A stretch of DNA of 50,153 nucleotides from Gnetum montanum (GCA_015680685.1 MNCI01002085.1:112617-162769), one strand, 5' to 3'; shown: positions 30,154 to 42,827, counted from the stretch's first letter. The notes: a model not told the origin generated them from the letters alone. A program made the numbers and translations.

Positions 30154-32040
30154 TCATTTTGGAGCCCTCAGTTCTTTTACATTTTTGTTTTATAAGTTTT
30201 TTTTACACATTTTTTTTTTACAATTTTCTTTAACTTTTCTTATTTTTATTTTACAACATCGTTATACTTTTTCATTTCTTGGTCTGTGTGTGTGTTATCC
30301 ATCTTGCCAAGTTTGTTATTTAATAAGTGTTCTTCATGATGGTATGGACTATTTTCATTTGATTGCTAATGTTGGTTTTTACCTTCAAGTTATGATGTTG
30401 ATACTAAGGTATGGTTCTTTTGATATGATAGGCAATGATTTCACTTCATCCATACATCCACAAAATTCTATGGTCTCTCTTGGCTTGGAATTGTGCAGTC
30501 CCTTCTTCAAATAATAAGAACTTTAAATGAATCGCTGACTGGGCATTTCTCAAACTAAGGAAGGACTCAAGAATTGAAAAGGGTGTGACTTCAAGGGAAC
30601 TTGATGCATTTGTGTTGGCCATTCTCTTGAGTTCTTGGATGTTTTCTTCTTCATTTTTCTTATCATTTCGATGTTACAATATCATCGGGAAGCTGAGCAA
30701 AATAAAAATAACAAATTCTTTGCATGGTGTGGTTCCCACGAAAAATACAAACATAAAACAAAAAAAAAAGCTATGGAAATTCAAAGCACACCCCTTAGAT
30801 GAAATAAATATTTGGGCTATAAGCACTGGTTATGGAACTAAAATAAACATGTTTCCTCTAACTAAGGTCCTTCTCGCTTCCCATTCTCTCCTCCTTTCTT
30901 TCATCAGAATGGTAGTGGCTCTTGGGTGAAGGCATTCTTGTTACTTGAGAGCATGGATTAGGCAAATGCATTGATGCGATGTCACCGGATGTGGTTTTTT
31001 GAGGTTAGATTTGGAATGGAAGCTGCTAAGTCACATTAATCATCAAATACACAAGGGGTTGTATATCACCTTGTTCTTAAGATTCCATTCCATCCTATTC
31101 TTTCCATCATTCTCTCTCCATTGTTCACCTCATTGTCTGTTGTATCATTAGTGTATATATTGGTGGATGCATCATTTTCTTTTTGGTAAATTCTTATGGT
31201 TAAGACTTTAACTCTTGTTTCGAATGACATTTCCAGAGCCTATGGACTCTTTGAATGTCAATTATCTAGGGCATTAAGGGCATGAGCCTGCTTTGGGGAG
31301 GACCCATTGGCATTCCTATTTGATGCATCCATTAAATTTTTTCCCTTAACATTTTTGCAATCCATTCTCTCTTGTTCATTTCCATCTTGACATCCACTCC
31401 ATCGATGTTACAGTTGTCTCTTTTTATCCATCTTTCTTATTCCTTTTCTTTTTCCATTCTCTTGCTACTGAAGGTTCGTGATTAGTCATGGGGGTAAGGG
31501 GCCCAATTTTTTTGATTTTCTCCTATCCCTACACCTTTGGTAGTCCTCAATATTATATCTCCAGATATGCAATCAGCCATACCACAACTCAGCCAATGGA
31601 CCTTTCACCAAAGCAAGGTATCAACTACATTGAGATTCATTTACCCTTGCTAATATAAGACTGTGTTGTGTGTGCAAATGACAATCATGCAACAACGGAT
31701 TGGATTTGGAAGGAACACTCGGAATGGATCGGTGCTGAAGCAACTTTGCAAGGAACAAGATTGATGATGCATGTATGGATAGACAACGAAAGGTGCAATT
31801 TTGGCATTGGCAGCAATAAGAATTTTTATCTTTTCTCTCTTCTCTCTTAGCTACCAACTAAGGCCTGATGTCAAATGTAATAAGGTGTTCACTCTTGTTG
31901 TCATGAACACCAGTTTTGTCATGTCTTGTAATGATGATCCGTTCACATGTCATCCCATTCACCATTAGTTCCATCCAAGTCAATAATCCCATACCTTCCC
32001 AATATTATTGTAAGGAACTTGACGATGAGTTTTTATTCAG
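30154..32040 (+). other. 3' untranslated region of copy B
   Basis: 1.9 kb without a supported gene. It holds short blocks shared with copies C and D (TTGCATGGTGTGGTT at 30720, AAAGCACACCCCTTAGA near 30783) and a block shared with D and E near 31290. The 114-codon frame at 30585-30929 lies across these blocks and has stop-broken counterparts in C and D. Confidence 0.65.
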
Positions 32041-32051
32041 TCATGGGGGTA
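32041..32051 (+). other. Polypurine tract of copy B
   Basis: TCATGGGGGTA directly before the LTR. The same string precedes the LTRs of copies C (41646-41656) and D (48629-48639). Confidence 0.85.
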
Positions 32052-32847
32052 TGATGGGATGCAATATCGCATCATCCCCCTCGATATCGCCTACGCAATA
32101 TCACAGTGCGCCGCCAAGTCTATAAATAAGAGGTGGATATCCCTCGTTTCTCATTCTAGGCCTAGAACGTAGTGAAACTTTGGCAGTTTGATCTCTTTAG
32201 AGATAGAATATTTTCCATGTGCCCACAGTAGGAACTCCAAAGTGAACAGATCTTTATTCGAGCAAATATTGTACCTGAACACAAGTTTGTGTACGGTAAT
32301 AAAGATGAACTTCTTGGATAAACCTTGCAGTGAATAGAATAGGCTAAATAGGACTTTTATTTATTGTTATATATTGTTTATCATTTACATGTTTTATTAG
32401 TCATTAAATCTCTCTCAACCTTTCTCTCCTAGTTAAGTGCCTTAGTACGACGGCTTCGAGCACGTGCGTTACGCTTGGTGATCCTAGCAACGACTAGCAT
32501 TTGATAACCAAAGTTGCATTGGTTCAAGGTCTAAATGGTAAGTGGGAACAGATGCTGACACTAGGTTAATTAAGGCTTAGTTAGTTAGTTAGAGTTAGTT
32601 AATTAGTCTCTTCACCCTTCACCTCAATAGTATAGGAGATAAAACATAAAAGACATAAAAATCACATACCTTAGACTTACTTAACCATACACCGTGACAA
32701 ATACAAGTAAGTCTGGGAAGACAACGAACGATTAACTTTAAGTGTTCCATAAGGCATGTAGGCACTTAGTCTACGGAGTTCAACCGGATCGAGCATGTAA
32801 CGCTCATATTCGTATGATTGAGTGTAGGGGTACCTCGCCACTCATTA
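32052..32847 (+). repeat. 3' LTR of copy B
   Basis: TGATGGG to CTCATTA (CA end changed to TA). It is about 41 bp shorter than the 5' LTR because U3 has fewer ATATCG units. TATA box at 32121-32127. Confidence 0.93.
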
Positions 32848-33108
32848 GCAGGGTTTATTTATCTAATTGCAGATAGTGAGTGGGTTAGTACACTAATAAT
32901 TATACCAAAGAAGGATGAAAAATGGTTGGTTTGTTTCAACTTTAGGCTATTGAATATGACAATGTTTAAGGATTTCTTTCCTTTACCATTTGTAGATCAA
33001 GTATTACACACCCTATCTTGGCATTGTTATTATAATTTCTTGGATGGTTATAGTGGTTTTAACCAAATCCAAATTGGATGAGAATATTAGGCCAAGACAA
33101 CATCAAAG
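32848..33108 (+). pseudogene. RT fragment of copy A beyond copy B
   Basis: It resumes exactly where A was split: IADSEWVSTLIIIPKKDEKW, then FLDGYSGFNQIQIG, then stops. Homology to RT ends at about 33108 within the AKTT motif, and unrelated sequence begins. The first five bases (GCAGG) are the right target repeat of copy B. Confidence 0.88.
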
Positions 33109-34951
33109 GCCCATGCAACCATTAAATATTTGGAAAAAATCAAAGAACAACTATTGAGTGAATAAGAGTAACAAGAAATAATGAGTGGGGCAAGTCCATC
33201 TATGTACTGGCCAATAGTGAGTCACCTTAATGAGGTGGATTGAATAGTTAGCCAGATGGAGAGGGGTGGTTCCATTTTCTCTACCCAACAAATGTAGTTT
33301 CCTTTGAGATTAGATTCCAACACTCAAGAGATAATGGTATCACTAGAAATATATCATCTATTCCTAGAAATCCTTAGGAATGCCACCACTTTCTTGGTGT
33401 GGTTGAAGGAAGGTGAAGAGGCAACTATCTTAGTGATGCAACACCAACCATAGGAGATAATGACAATTATTGACCATGTCACAGAAGCATTGAATGTACC
33501 TATGATGTCTATACCAAACATATCTACACTTCAGGATGTGCAGACATCTGTAGGCATGGTCAATAGGAAATTTAACATAGCCTAGCATGAAAAGTTGTTG
33601 AAATGACTGGTAGGAACTAGGCAACCGACTTCATACATTTTTGATCTTCTAGAGAACATCACTACAACCCAATTAGAGTTACTGAATGCAAGTGGTAGAT
33701 GCATTAATTTTGAGGGGCAACTAGAAATAACCTAAGAGAAAAATTAATGCTTGGCTATGGAGGTTGCTAAACTTCATGCCCAACTTGCAGATCAAGAAAT
33801 CCTTAGCCTAGTAGTGACAAGGGATGAAGCTATCAAAAAACTTCAAGAAAAATTTTAGAAAGCTAAGGAGGAGGTAGTGATGGCCATCTTTGAATAGTCC
33901 ATAGTAGAAGTTGAATTGTACTTAATCCAAAAGGACTTGAATAAGATGTGTTAAGAGAATGAAGCATTGACCATAGAGAATCATCGCCTACAAAATGTTG
34001 ATGCTTAGAATGATCAAATGTAAGAATTCATTCATTAATAATAGGAGTAGTTTGCCAGGGAAAACATTAAACTGAGGAAATTAACCATAGAAAACTACAA
34101 TCTATTAATGGAGGAGGTATGCACCTTGCATCCAAATCTACCATCGAGATTGTTACCTAGAAGAATGAAGCCCTTACATTTAAGAAAGTGAAGAATTACT
34201 ACAAGGACTAGGTTGGCCTATAGAAGGAAGTGAATGAAAAAAAAATTTAGATAGTGAAGGCAAAACTAAATGAAGCCCTCTAGAAACTCCAATAAGGAAA
34301 AGAGATGTAGCAACACATCATTGATGGGATTGATGCCTACAACAAAGTGGAGATCTGCTTAAAGAAGTTGTAAATTGAGGAGATGAAAAAATACATGGAG
34401 GTGATCAATCTTTGTTATGAAAACTTGGTAATGCTAACTTCCAAACAATTATAATCATAATTCAAGAAACAAGTGGCTAGCTTGTATCTACTATACAAGG
34501 CTAAGTTCAAGCACCACAAAGACACCCAGTAGCAACTTGAGACCACAAATGCTAAACTTGAAGTTCTTAGAGGGTGATTCAGAGATCAATGATCTATTGT
34601 TGAGAACCTAGCTAGATGGATGAATAACCACTAGGAGCTAAAGAACAAAATCAGGGCATTTGACAATGAATGCAAACAATTTGTTGCCTAGTTCGTCAAT
34701 GTAAAGGAGTTGTTTCTAGTAATCATATGTTCTTGGGATGTGCCTATTTTGATCCACATTAGAGAAGCTATGTGGATGGTGTATGATTATCAAAGTAAAG
34801 AGGAGAAAATGAAAGCACTGCTAGATACTTTTCACATTCTACCTAAAGTTGCAGTGGTAGTAGAATAGCCACAGCCACCTCAACCACCCATGTGTGAAGC
34901 CTGTGAAGGTCCCTCAGAGCCTTAGGAATCACCACCACCTAGGAACATTTG
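33109..34951 (+). pseudogene. Decayed ~610-codon coiled-coil ORF of unknown function
   Basis: One frame can be followed from 33109 to about 34130, and after a one-base shift to a TGA at 34949-34951. It is interrupted by dozens of stops, mostly TAG and TAA, at places where Gln, Arg or Trp would fit. Readable parts are charged and heptad-like (RDEAIKKLQEKF, KAKEEVVMAI, ENEALTIENHRLQN, KYMEVINLCYENL), ending with a Pro-rich tail (PQPPQPPMCEACEGPSEP). The N-terminal third (about 33109-33750) looks globular. I do not recognise it. It shows no gag, pol or transposase motif. It sits between truncated copies A and C, so it may be captured cargo or a remnant of another element. Confidence 0.6.
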
Positions 34952-35118
34952 ATCTTATCAAATAACTTGACAACATCAAGGAGCATGCTATCAAATTTTA
35001 AATAATTGAGTCATGGTGTTCAATTTTATGTCCTAAACACCATCATTTTTTGTAATGTGTTGATCTATACACCTAAGCACTTCATTTTTTGTCCACAATT
35101 CACAATCCTATTTTTGGT
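34952..35118. other. Short spacer before copy C
   Basis: AT-rich sequence with no motif. The expected 5' LTR, primer binding site and gag start of copy C are absent here. Confidence 0.5.
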
Positions 35119-36080
35119 AAGAACGGATTCAATGACAAAGAAGGATCTAGAGAGGAAAGTTAAGGCAAGGATGTAGACAAGAAACAAGATCATGATCATG
35201 ATCACAATCATTGAAGAGGCAGTAGCAGGCACCATGATTGTGCTAGTCCTTCTTCCTCTTCTCCTTCATCATCATCATCTTCTTCTTCTGGCTCTGATCA
35301 TGACCACAACAGATGAGATCATGATGGAGGTGATTAAAATGAACAAAATGATCAACATGACCAAAATGATTGAAGGGACCATTGGGAGAGGCAAGATTAA
35401 GGATGCAGACATTCAAGAGAGACACATTGCCGAACGAAGAGGTAGTAGAGGGCATCATAGGATACACCACCAAATTAAGAGGAGTCTAGGTAGTATCCTC
35501 AAGGTAATTTTAGGTAGTTTAATCAATAACAGCAATATTATCTAAGTGGAACTCCACTACAATCATATGAGTAGTATCAATAATAGCAGTAACTACAATC
35601 ATGGATGTTGGCACCACCAAGGCAACAATACCCTTATTGACAGCTTGATCCATATGGTTACTATGTTCAACAACCCTTGTCTCCATGTGATCCTCCAATC
35701 ATATTACTACTTTTTAATCACACTACCACCCTTATGATTATTATCGAACTTATTCTCTACATGAAAGAAGGGATGCCACCTCTTATCCTTATCCTCCTTC
35801 TATCCTTGCACATGTTCCTCCTTCACCCGCATAACTACCACATGCTCCATCTATGTAGGATGAACTACCAACTCAACTACAATAATGCAATGCACTAGGT
35901 CATTGATTAGATGGGTTAAACACTCAATCAAAGAAAAGACCTTTCTTTCAACCATGAAATCCATCTAAGACCTCACATATACCCACAGTTGACAACCCTG
36001 CTCTTGCATCTTTCTCTGAATCAAATTCCTTCAAGTCCCCTTCAAACCAAAATTTGCCTAGGATCCATACCATCATGCTT
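35119..36080 (+). pseudogene. Gag of copy C, capsid deleted
   Basis: The linker (Asp/His repeats DHDHDHNH, then a poly-Ser run) passes at about 35440-35500 straight into the Pro/Gln/Tyr-rich tail that in copy B follows the zinc knuckle (matching QQYPYQQLD and YGYYVQ). The capsid core seen in A and B is missing. Many stops are present. Confidence 0.7.
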
Positions 36081-36129
36081 ACTGATTGGATCCATGCTAA
36101 AAACCTTCACAAGAAATTAGCTGACCATA

Positions 36130-36620
36130 GAAGTCCTCTAATTTATTTGTAGATTGTTGGAAATGAAACATGCAAGGATCTTCTCAATTTAGGTTCTGGT
36201 GTTAATTTAATTTCTCATAAGATGTACACTACATGAAACTTGCCTCCTCTCAAAAAGAGCAATATAAGATTAGAATTGGTAGACTAGTCCATCACTATTC
36301 CATTGAGACTAGTAGAAGACACTGTGACCACTATCTATGGGTGGTCTCATCCTAATGATTTCTTAGTGATCAAAGTGGAGAACTGCAAAGGGGATTTCCC
36401 AATCATCATGGGAAGGACATGGCTAAGCACCTCTGATGCAAGAATGGACATCAAATATCTTTCCCTAGAAATATCTAAAGAAAATACATTCAGAAAGATT
36501 AATAATAAGAGAGGATTATGCATCACGTGCAATGATATCAAGTGCAGTTTTATGCAGAAACTCTGGGTCATGAAAAAAGCATGTATCTCTGCATGTAAGT
36601 AGCATGCACAAGAAGTAGAA
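36130..36620 (+). pseudogene. Protease of copy C
   Basis: The catalytic segment reads LLNLGSGVNLIS, with Asp changed to Asn as in copy A. IIMGRTWLST follows. A TAG interrupts at about 36283. Confidence 0.8.
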
Positions 36621-36689
36621 ATTCAAAGGTGTCTATACGTAGTAGCCACAAAATAGGAGAGTTTCCAGTGGCTAAATATTGATTCTAAG

Positions 36690-38330
36690 AGTAGCACACT
36701 TTACATGAAATTGACTAAGAGCCTAACATGCACATATGTTGTAGGCATGAATAAACTAGAGCAAGTCCATCACCAGATCTCTGATGATACAAATGGTGAT
36801 ACTCACTAGGGAGAGTTGGAAATTCCTAAAAATTTCAGCCAAAATCGCTTCAAATGAAAACTTTATTGGCTAGAATGGAATATGTGTTTTTAAAAAATGG
36901 GAAGCTGGTCATAATCAATACAAATCTTTCTCTAAAGTAGAAAACGATATTGTTGAAGGTAGTTGAAAAATGGTCAACAACTTTTTCTTGGTCATATCCT
37001 GAACTCATAGGCATTGATCTCAGGATATGCTAGCATTGCATCTACACTAATCCAACCATGAAGCCAAAAAAGTAGCCATAGAGGTAATTGAACCCTAAAC
37101 TAAAATAGAATTTCAAAGAGGAAATCAAGAAACTCCTCAAGGCAAGGTTCATTTATCCCATTGTAGATAGTGAGTGGGTTAGTCCACTTGTGGTTGTGCC
37201 AAAGAAAGGTGGTAAGTGGTGGGTATGTATTGATTTTTTCCTACTGAATATGGCAACATTCAAAGATAATTTTCCATTGCTATTTGTTGATCAGGTGTTT
37301 GACACAATATTTGGACATTGCTACTACAGTTTCCTAGATGGTTCTAGTGGCTATAACCAAATTCAAATTACACTAGAGGACCAAGCAAAGACAACATTCA
37401 TGAGTCCTTGGGGGACTTTTGCATATTGCAAGATGCCATTTGTTTATGCAATACTCCTACTACATTCCAACACTTAGTTTTGAGAATTTTTCAATAGCAG
37501 ATTGGTAGTGGTGTGGAAGTCTTCATAGATGACTTCTCCACTTATGGAGCTACATTTGAACAAGCCCTAAACTACCTTAAGCAAGTGCTAAAATGATGTG
37601 TTGAAACCAACTTGTGACTAAATTAGCAAAAATGTCACCTAATGGTTTAGGAAGGCATTGTTTTAGGGCACAGAATATCATAAGTAGGAATTGAGGTAGA
37701 GCCTAAGAAAATAAAGATCATCCAAGGAATAACTCATCAACCATAAACTATCAAAGATGTTTGATCATTTCTTAAACATACTAGCTACTACCAATGATTC
37801 ATAGAAAATTTTTCTAAGATTGCAAAGTTTTTGATGAGGCTAAAAAAAATAGATGCTCTCTTTGTTTGGATCCTGGAAGGTGAAAAGCATTCTAACAGCT
37901 GAAGGATAAACTTGTAGAAACTCCAATCCTACAAGCACCTAACTAGTCCAGACCATTCCATATCATGATGGATGCATCAAATTATGCCTTGGGAGCCATG
38001 CTTGTGCAGTTAAATGATAAGAAACGTCCATATTATATCCACAACACTAGTCTAAGCATTGTGGGTGCACAACTAAACTACACCACTACAGAAAAAGAGT
38101 TGATGATAGTGATGTTTTCTATAGAAAAGTTTAGGCATCATGTGCTTAGATACAAGGTGTTTGTACACATGGACCATAGTGCCATTCACTTCCTAATTAA
38201 CAAGCCAACGGTGAGCCTCCATGTCATATGGTGGCTATTGATCTTTTAGGAATTTGATCTTATGATGGTAGATTGAAAGGGCAGCACTAAGAATGTGGTC
38301 ATTGATCACTTGTCTTAGTTGTGATGGGAC
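36690..38330 (+). pseudogene. RT and RNase H of copy C
   Basis: This keeps the RT segment lost in copy B: WGTFAYCKMPF, then VFIDDFSTYG (active-site DD, near 37520). It also has VSPLVVVPKKGGKWWVCID, FLDGSSGYNQIQI, RNase H MMDASNYALGAM and TTEKELMIV; the later TDH is MDH. It carries many TAG/TAA codons, for example in the KPKK-P-R stretch near 37070 where copy B reads Gln, Gln and Arg. Confidence 0.87.
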
Positions 38331-38399
38331 AACAAAGATGAAGGAAAATCCACTATCTAACATGTTTCCTAATGAACTCCTCTTTGTTGGGGATATAAC

Positions 38400-39773
38400 T
38401 AAACAATTTCCTAATGAACCTAAATGGTATGATGGCATTCTCACCTATCTTCTTACTCATAATTTGCCACAAGGGTTGAACCACTGGAAGAAACAACAGT
38501 TTCTTCACTAGATAAAACATTTCATGGACATCAATAAACACGTCTACAAGGTGTGTGTCAATGGCCTAGTTTGTTGGTGTGTCCATGATGTTGATCAACT
38601 ATGTGTTCTCCAAGACACTCAAAAAGGTCCTTGTGGAGGAAATTATGTTGGGAGATGCACAACCATTAAAATCCTAATGGCAGGGTACTATTGGCCAACA
38701 ATCTTCAAGGATGCTTACCATTATGTCTACTCGTGTGAATGATGCCAACGGGATGGTGGAATAACTACTCGAATAGAGGGACCTTAATAATGGATTCAAC
38801 CATTAAAATCCTTTGACATTTGGGGCATTTATTTCATGGGTTCCATCATGTCTATGTCAAATGGAAAGGTGTACATCATAGTCATTATTGACTATTGTAT
38901 GAAATGGGTGGAAGTAGTAGCCATCATTGACTATACATCTTCTACTGTTGCTCAATTTGTACAATAAAATTTTGTAAATAGGTTTGGTATGTCACATGCA
39001 TGAATTTCTAATAATGGAATTCAATTTACATGCATTACTTTTCAGAAGCTCATGCAACGCTTGGGGGTTGAACATAAACTCACAACACCCTACCACCCCC
39101 AAGCCAATGGTCAATCTGAGCTTACTAATAGAAAAATCACAAGGATTCTGACAAGAACTATTAGAAAATATAGGAAGGATCAGAGCACAAAACTCAATGA
39201 TGCCCTTTGGGCCTACTACTTAACATGGAAACTTCCTATAGGCTACTCTCCCTGTAGCTTGTGTACCGAAAATTACCAACTCTTCCTATTCAATCCAAGC
39301 TCTGTATACTTTCAACTACTTGTGACCTCAACCTTGACTTGAGTTTAGCACAAAAATAAAGAAAAATAAATCTCAACCTACTAGATGAAAACTGATTGGT
39401 AGCCCTATCATCTAATGAGTTGCATAAGGAATATAACAAAAAGAATCATGACCTAAAATTCAGAAAAGTTAAATTTCAACTAGGAGATAAGGTTCTCTAC
39501 TAGAACCCCAGACATGCACCTCAATGAAATAAGTTTCAAACATTGTGAGAAGGACCTTACAACATTTATGAAACTTTTCCTTCTAGGGCCATGATGATCT
39601 ACAAACCTGAGAGCCCAGACAAGAAACAACTAGTCAAAATCCAACAAATTAAACCTTTCCATGAGCATAAGCTAGAAAATATAATAAACACCTCATTAGA
39701 TGGACAACCACACTCCATATTTTGGATCTCCTCCTTTCAACTTAGTCATGTGGAAGATGGTCACCCATGCTAA
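38400..39773 (+). pseudogene. Integrase of copy C
   Basis: The zinc domain is damaged (GPCGGNYVG, second His changed). In the core the first Asp is Tyr (GIYFMGS), the second Asp is Asn (ISNNGIQF), and Glu is present (GQSELTNRKI). The C-terminus ends FQLSHVEDGHPC with a TAA at 39771-39773. The ending is shared with copies B and D. Confidence 0.87.
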
Positions 39774-41645
39774 CCATATAAGCATCTCCTCAGTTTTTCA
39801 ATTTTTTTATTCATTTTTGTTTTATAACGTTTTGTTTTACACATTCTTTATTATACATCTTCTTGTTTTCATGTTATTAATATTTTCTAATTTTTATTTT
39901 ACACTATAATTAGTATATTTTATATTTCTTAAATATTTTATATCTTATTTCATATTTTCTTTTCTTTTATTTTCTTTTTGTTTTTGTGCAACTCTCTAAA
40001 TTTTTGTTAATAAGTGCTAGGTACAATGGTAATGCATTGCTTGATGGTGGCATGTATTGTGTTTTTATTTGATTGTTAGTGTCTAGTTTCTAGCTTTGAG
40101 TTTTATTAAAGATAATTATGACATGGTTTCTTTTTCATGCAATAGCTAGTGACTCCACAACATCCACCCATTCACAAACTCTATGGTTTTTCTTGTTTTA
40201 GAAACGTGCAATACCTTTTCCATTAATAAAACTTCAATAAATTTATGACTTTGGTAGTTTTTGAAATTGGGAAGGATTCAAAGGTTTGAATAAGGTGTGG
40301 CTTCAAAGGTATTTGGTATTCTTTGTGCCTTTCTATTTGCCTAGCTGGATGTGTGTTTTTATGGATTTCTTACCATTCCATTCCATCTAATAAAAGGAAG
40401 TTGCATACATCTTTGCATGGTGTGGTTCTCATCAAAAAAATAAAAACAAAAAAAATATGATGGGAATTTAAAGCACACCCATTAGACAAAATAAACTAGC
40501 TACAAGAATTAGTTATGGGAGTAGTCCCCTCTAACTAAGGCCCTTTCTCACTTTCTACTTTTCTTTTCTTCTTTACTAAGGAATGGTGGTTGTTCTATGG
40601 GAGCACTCTTGTGTCTCAGGGGATGGAATGGTCTTAGAATGATGATGCAAAGTCACTAAACATGGTTGGTGTTGGTCTAGACTAAGGATGGATTCTATCA
40701 AGTCATTTAACCACAAAATCCACAATGGACTTCATGTGACCTTAATTAGGAACTCCATTCCATTCCCTCTCTCATCCATCTATGTTCTTGTTTGATGTTC
40801 TAGTTTGATGTGTTGAAATTCTTAGGTAGTTTCCTTTTGGTTTTTGCACTTAACCTTTTGTAACTATTAACCATCCACAAAGTCCATATACTCTTTGGTT
40901 TGAAGTTATGCAAGGGCATAAAAGTCTTGTGTCTACTTTGTGAAGGACCCACTTGCATATCTTTTGGTTAGGTTAGCTAAGTTCTTTATCCTTAGACACT
41001 CTTACAATTAAATTCTTTTTGCTTACCCCATCATTGACATCCAATTGTGCACATCTTCATAACATTTTTCAATGAAATTTTTTTTTATTGTTGTGAATTC
41101 TTACATCTTCTTAAAATATTTTCTTGTATTGAATTTTTTTAAATTTAATGGATCACTTATATATTTTACCCTATTTGTCAGCCTTCCCACTAACACTACT
41201 AAAGGAATCAATCATCCACAATCATAATCTAGCTAAGTGTAACCATCGATGAGACAAGACATTTAATAGCTATGTGTTATACATTGCATACTAATTCATG
41301 ATTCTATTGTGATTTTAGTGGAAAGCATGGACTGGAAGTGGGACTATCTTCACCAAGGATGATGTGGTAGTACCACACAACAAGGACTATTTATGATCAT
41401 TGGATCTTCTTCCTTGCTCTTCAGCTATCAAGAGCTGTTGGATGTTAGTGTTATCTAGGGTGTTCCCTTCTCTTATCATGGACACCCAATTTTGTAAAAA
41501 AATGTAACTCTGTACACTTGAGCACTCAAAGTCTGTTGTTCCATTTGAGTCAATTTTTATGTCAATCAATAATCCCATACCTACCTAATATTTTGTAAAG
41601 AACTTGTTCGTTCTCTTCTACACTCAAGGAAAAGTTTTAATTTAG
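39774..41645 (+). other. 3' untranslated region of copy C
   Basis: AT-rich and T-rich, with no supported gene. TTGCATGGTGTGGTT lies at 40413-40427 and AAAGCACACCC near 40470, as in B and D. Confidence 0.6.
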
Positions 41646-41656
41646 TCATGGGGGTA
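41646..41656 (+). other. Polypurine tract of copy C
   Basis: TCATGGGGGTA, identical to copy B's. Confidence 0.8.
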
Positions 41657-42475
41657 TGATGAGACATGTTTCTATGTCTACTTCAATGTTGGATATCTAA
41701 CATTGGAGCCTTGAAATTGGGTATCCAATGTCGGGGGTATATGCTGGCTTATAAATATAGCACCTAGGCTCTTAATTTGAAATGAGTTTCTGCAATTTCT
41801 AGTCAAAGTAGTAAAGCTCTTGCAGTTTATTTTTTCCAAAGTTAGAATATTTTCTAAGTGGCCATAGAAGGAGTCTACATGTGTATGATTCTTTGTTCAA
41901 ACACTCATGTACCTAAGCATAGCAGTATGAAGGGAATAAAAATGAGCTCTTTTGATAATCCTTGCAGCACTAAGAATAGATTAGTATTTCTTTTAATGCA
42001 CTTTACTTTACTACATTTTAATTGAGCAATTACTTTTAGCAATTAATGAACACAAGCACATCCACTTCAAGCATACATATAGTACTTGGGAACTTAGCAA
42101 TGCTTAACATTTTGTAGCCCAGCAACACTATATGTGTTTAGGATTTGTCCAAGAAAGTGGGATGGTTACTTGGGTGAGTTTAGCTAGGTAATAGATGAAT
42201 TAGATATTCAATTACTTTACCTTTAATTCTTGTTGTAGGTGATCAAATTTATAAAATATAAAACAATAAAAATCATGTATCTCAATTACACTTAAACCAT
42301 ACCCTTAAGTCTCAAAAGTGTAGTTGGGAGCTCAACCAATGTTCTCATCATCCATTTCACTTCCTAGAAGAACCAGTGCACTAAAGAACTATAGGTCCAA
42401 AAAATTTGACTAGATCACATGTAAACAACTTATTGATTGATATGGTCGGGCATAGAGGTACCTTGCCACTCATCA
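41657..42475 (+). repeat. 3' LTR of copy C
   Basis: TGATGAGACATG to CTCATCA, 819 bp, with a TATA box at 41750-41757. Its U3 has TTGGATATC/GGTATCC-type motifs in place of GATATCG. Confidence 0.9.
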
Positions 42476-42827
42476 ATAGTGAAAAAAGTTATTAGAAGAT
42501 CAACTATTATCATTATTATGTTTTCTTTATATCCGTCTATTTCTTAAAAGGAGCATCTAAACATCATTGCCATCATCGCCATCAATCCACTTTGTAATCC
42601 AATTTACTATAAGAAAAATACTTTGGTTATAATAATTAATTAGGTAAAGTCCTTCATGTTTCTTGTTAGTAGTGCAAATATCCTAAGCAACTCTAGAAAA
42701 ATATTTTCTACATTACAATCAAACAAAAGAAACTAATAGATAATATGATCAATTCTATGATGAAAAGTTTTAGAAGGAGCTTAATAATTGGAGTAATAAA
42801 CATGAGTTAGTTAAAGAATTTTCTTAA
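42476..42827. other. Interval between copies C and E
   Basis: 352 bp of AT-rich sequence. No LTR, coding motif or RNA gene was recognised. Confidence 0.5.

Larger units (their letters stand above)
23209..32847 (+). mobile_element. Copy B: full-length gypsy element nested in copy A
   Basis: 9639 bp with two LTRs (837 and 796 bp), primer binding site, gag, protease, RT, RNase H, integrase, a 3' untranslated region of about 1.9 kb and a polypurine tract. By eye the LTRs are around 93-95% identical outside a U3 length difference. The insertion splits copy A's RT codons. It is dead: RT lacks about 280 bp and the integrase lacks catalytic residues. Confidence 0.93.
35119..42475 (+). mobile_element. 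Copy C: 5'-truncated gypsy element with 3' LTR
   Basis: It begins inside the gag linker and runs through protease, RT, RNase H, integrase, 3' untranslated region, polypurine tract and a complete 3' LTR. A and C overlap in content (both have gag, protease and RT start), so they are separate copies. The flank after C (ATAGT) does not match the flank before A (TGTAA). Confidence 0.85.

Noticed and set aside
30585-30929. 114-codon open frame in copy B's 3' region as a gene
   Set aside because: It lies on the shared 3' UTR block, where copies C and D have stops and A-runs of different length. No domain or start context supports it.
18857-42475. Copies A and C as the two ends of one element
   Set aside because: Both contain gag, protease and the start of RT, so content is duplicated, and the outer flanks (TGTAA, ATAGT) do not match.
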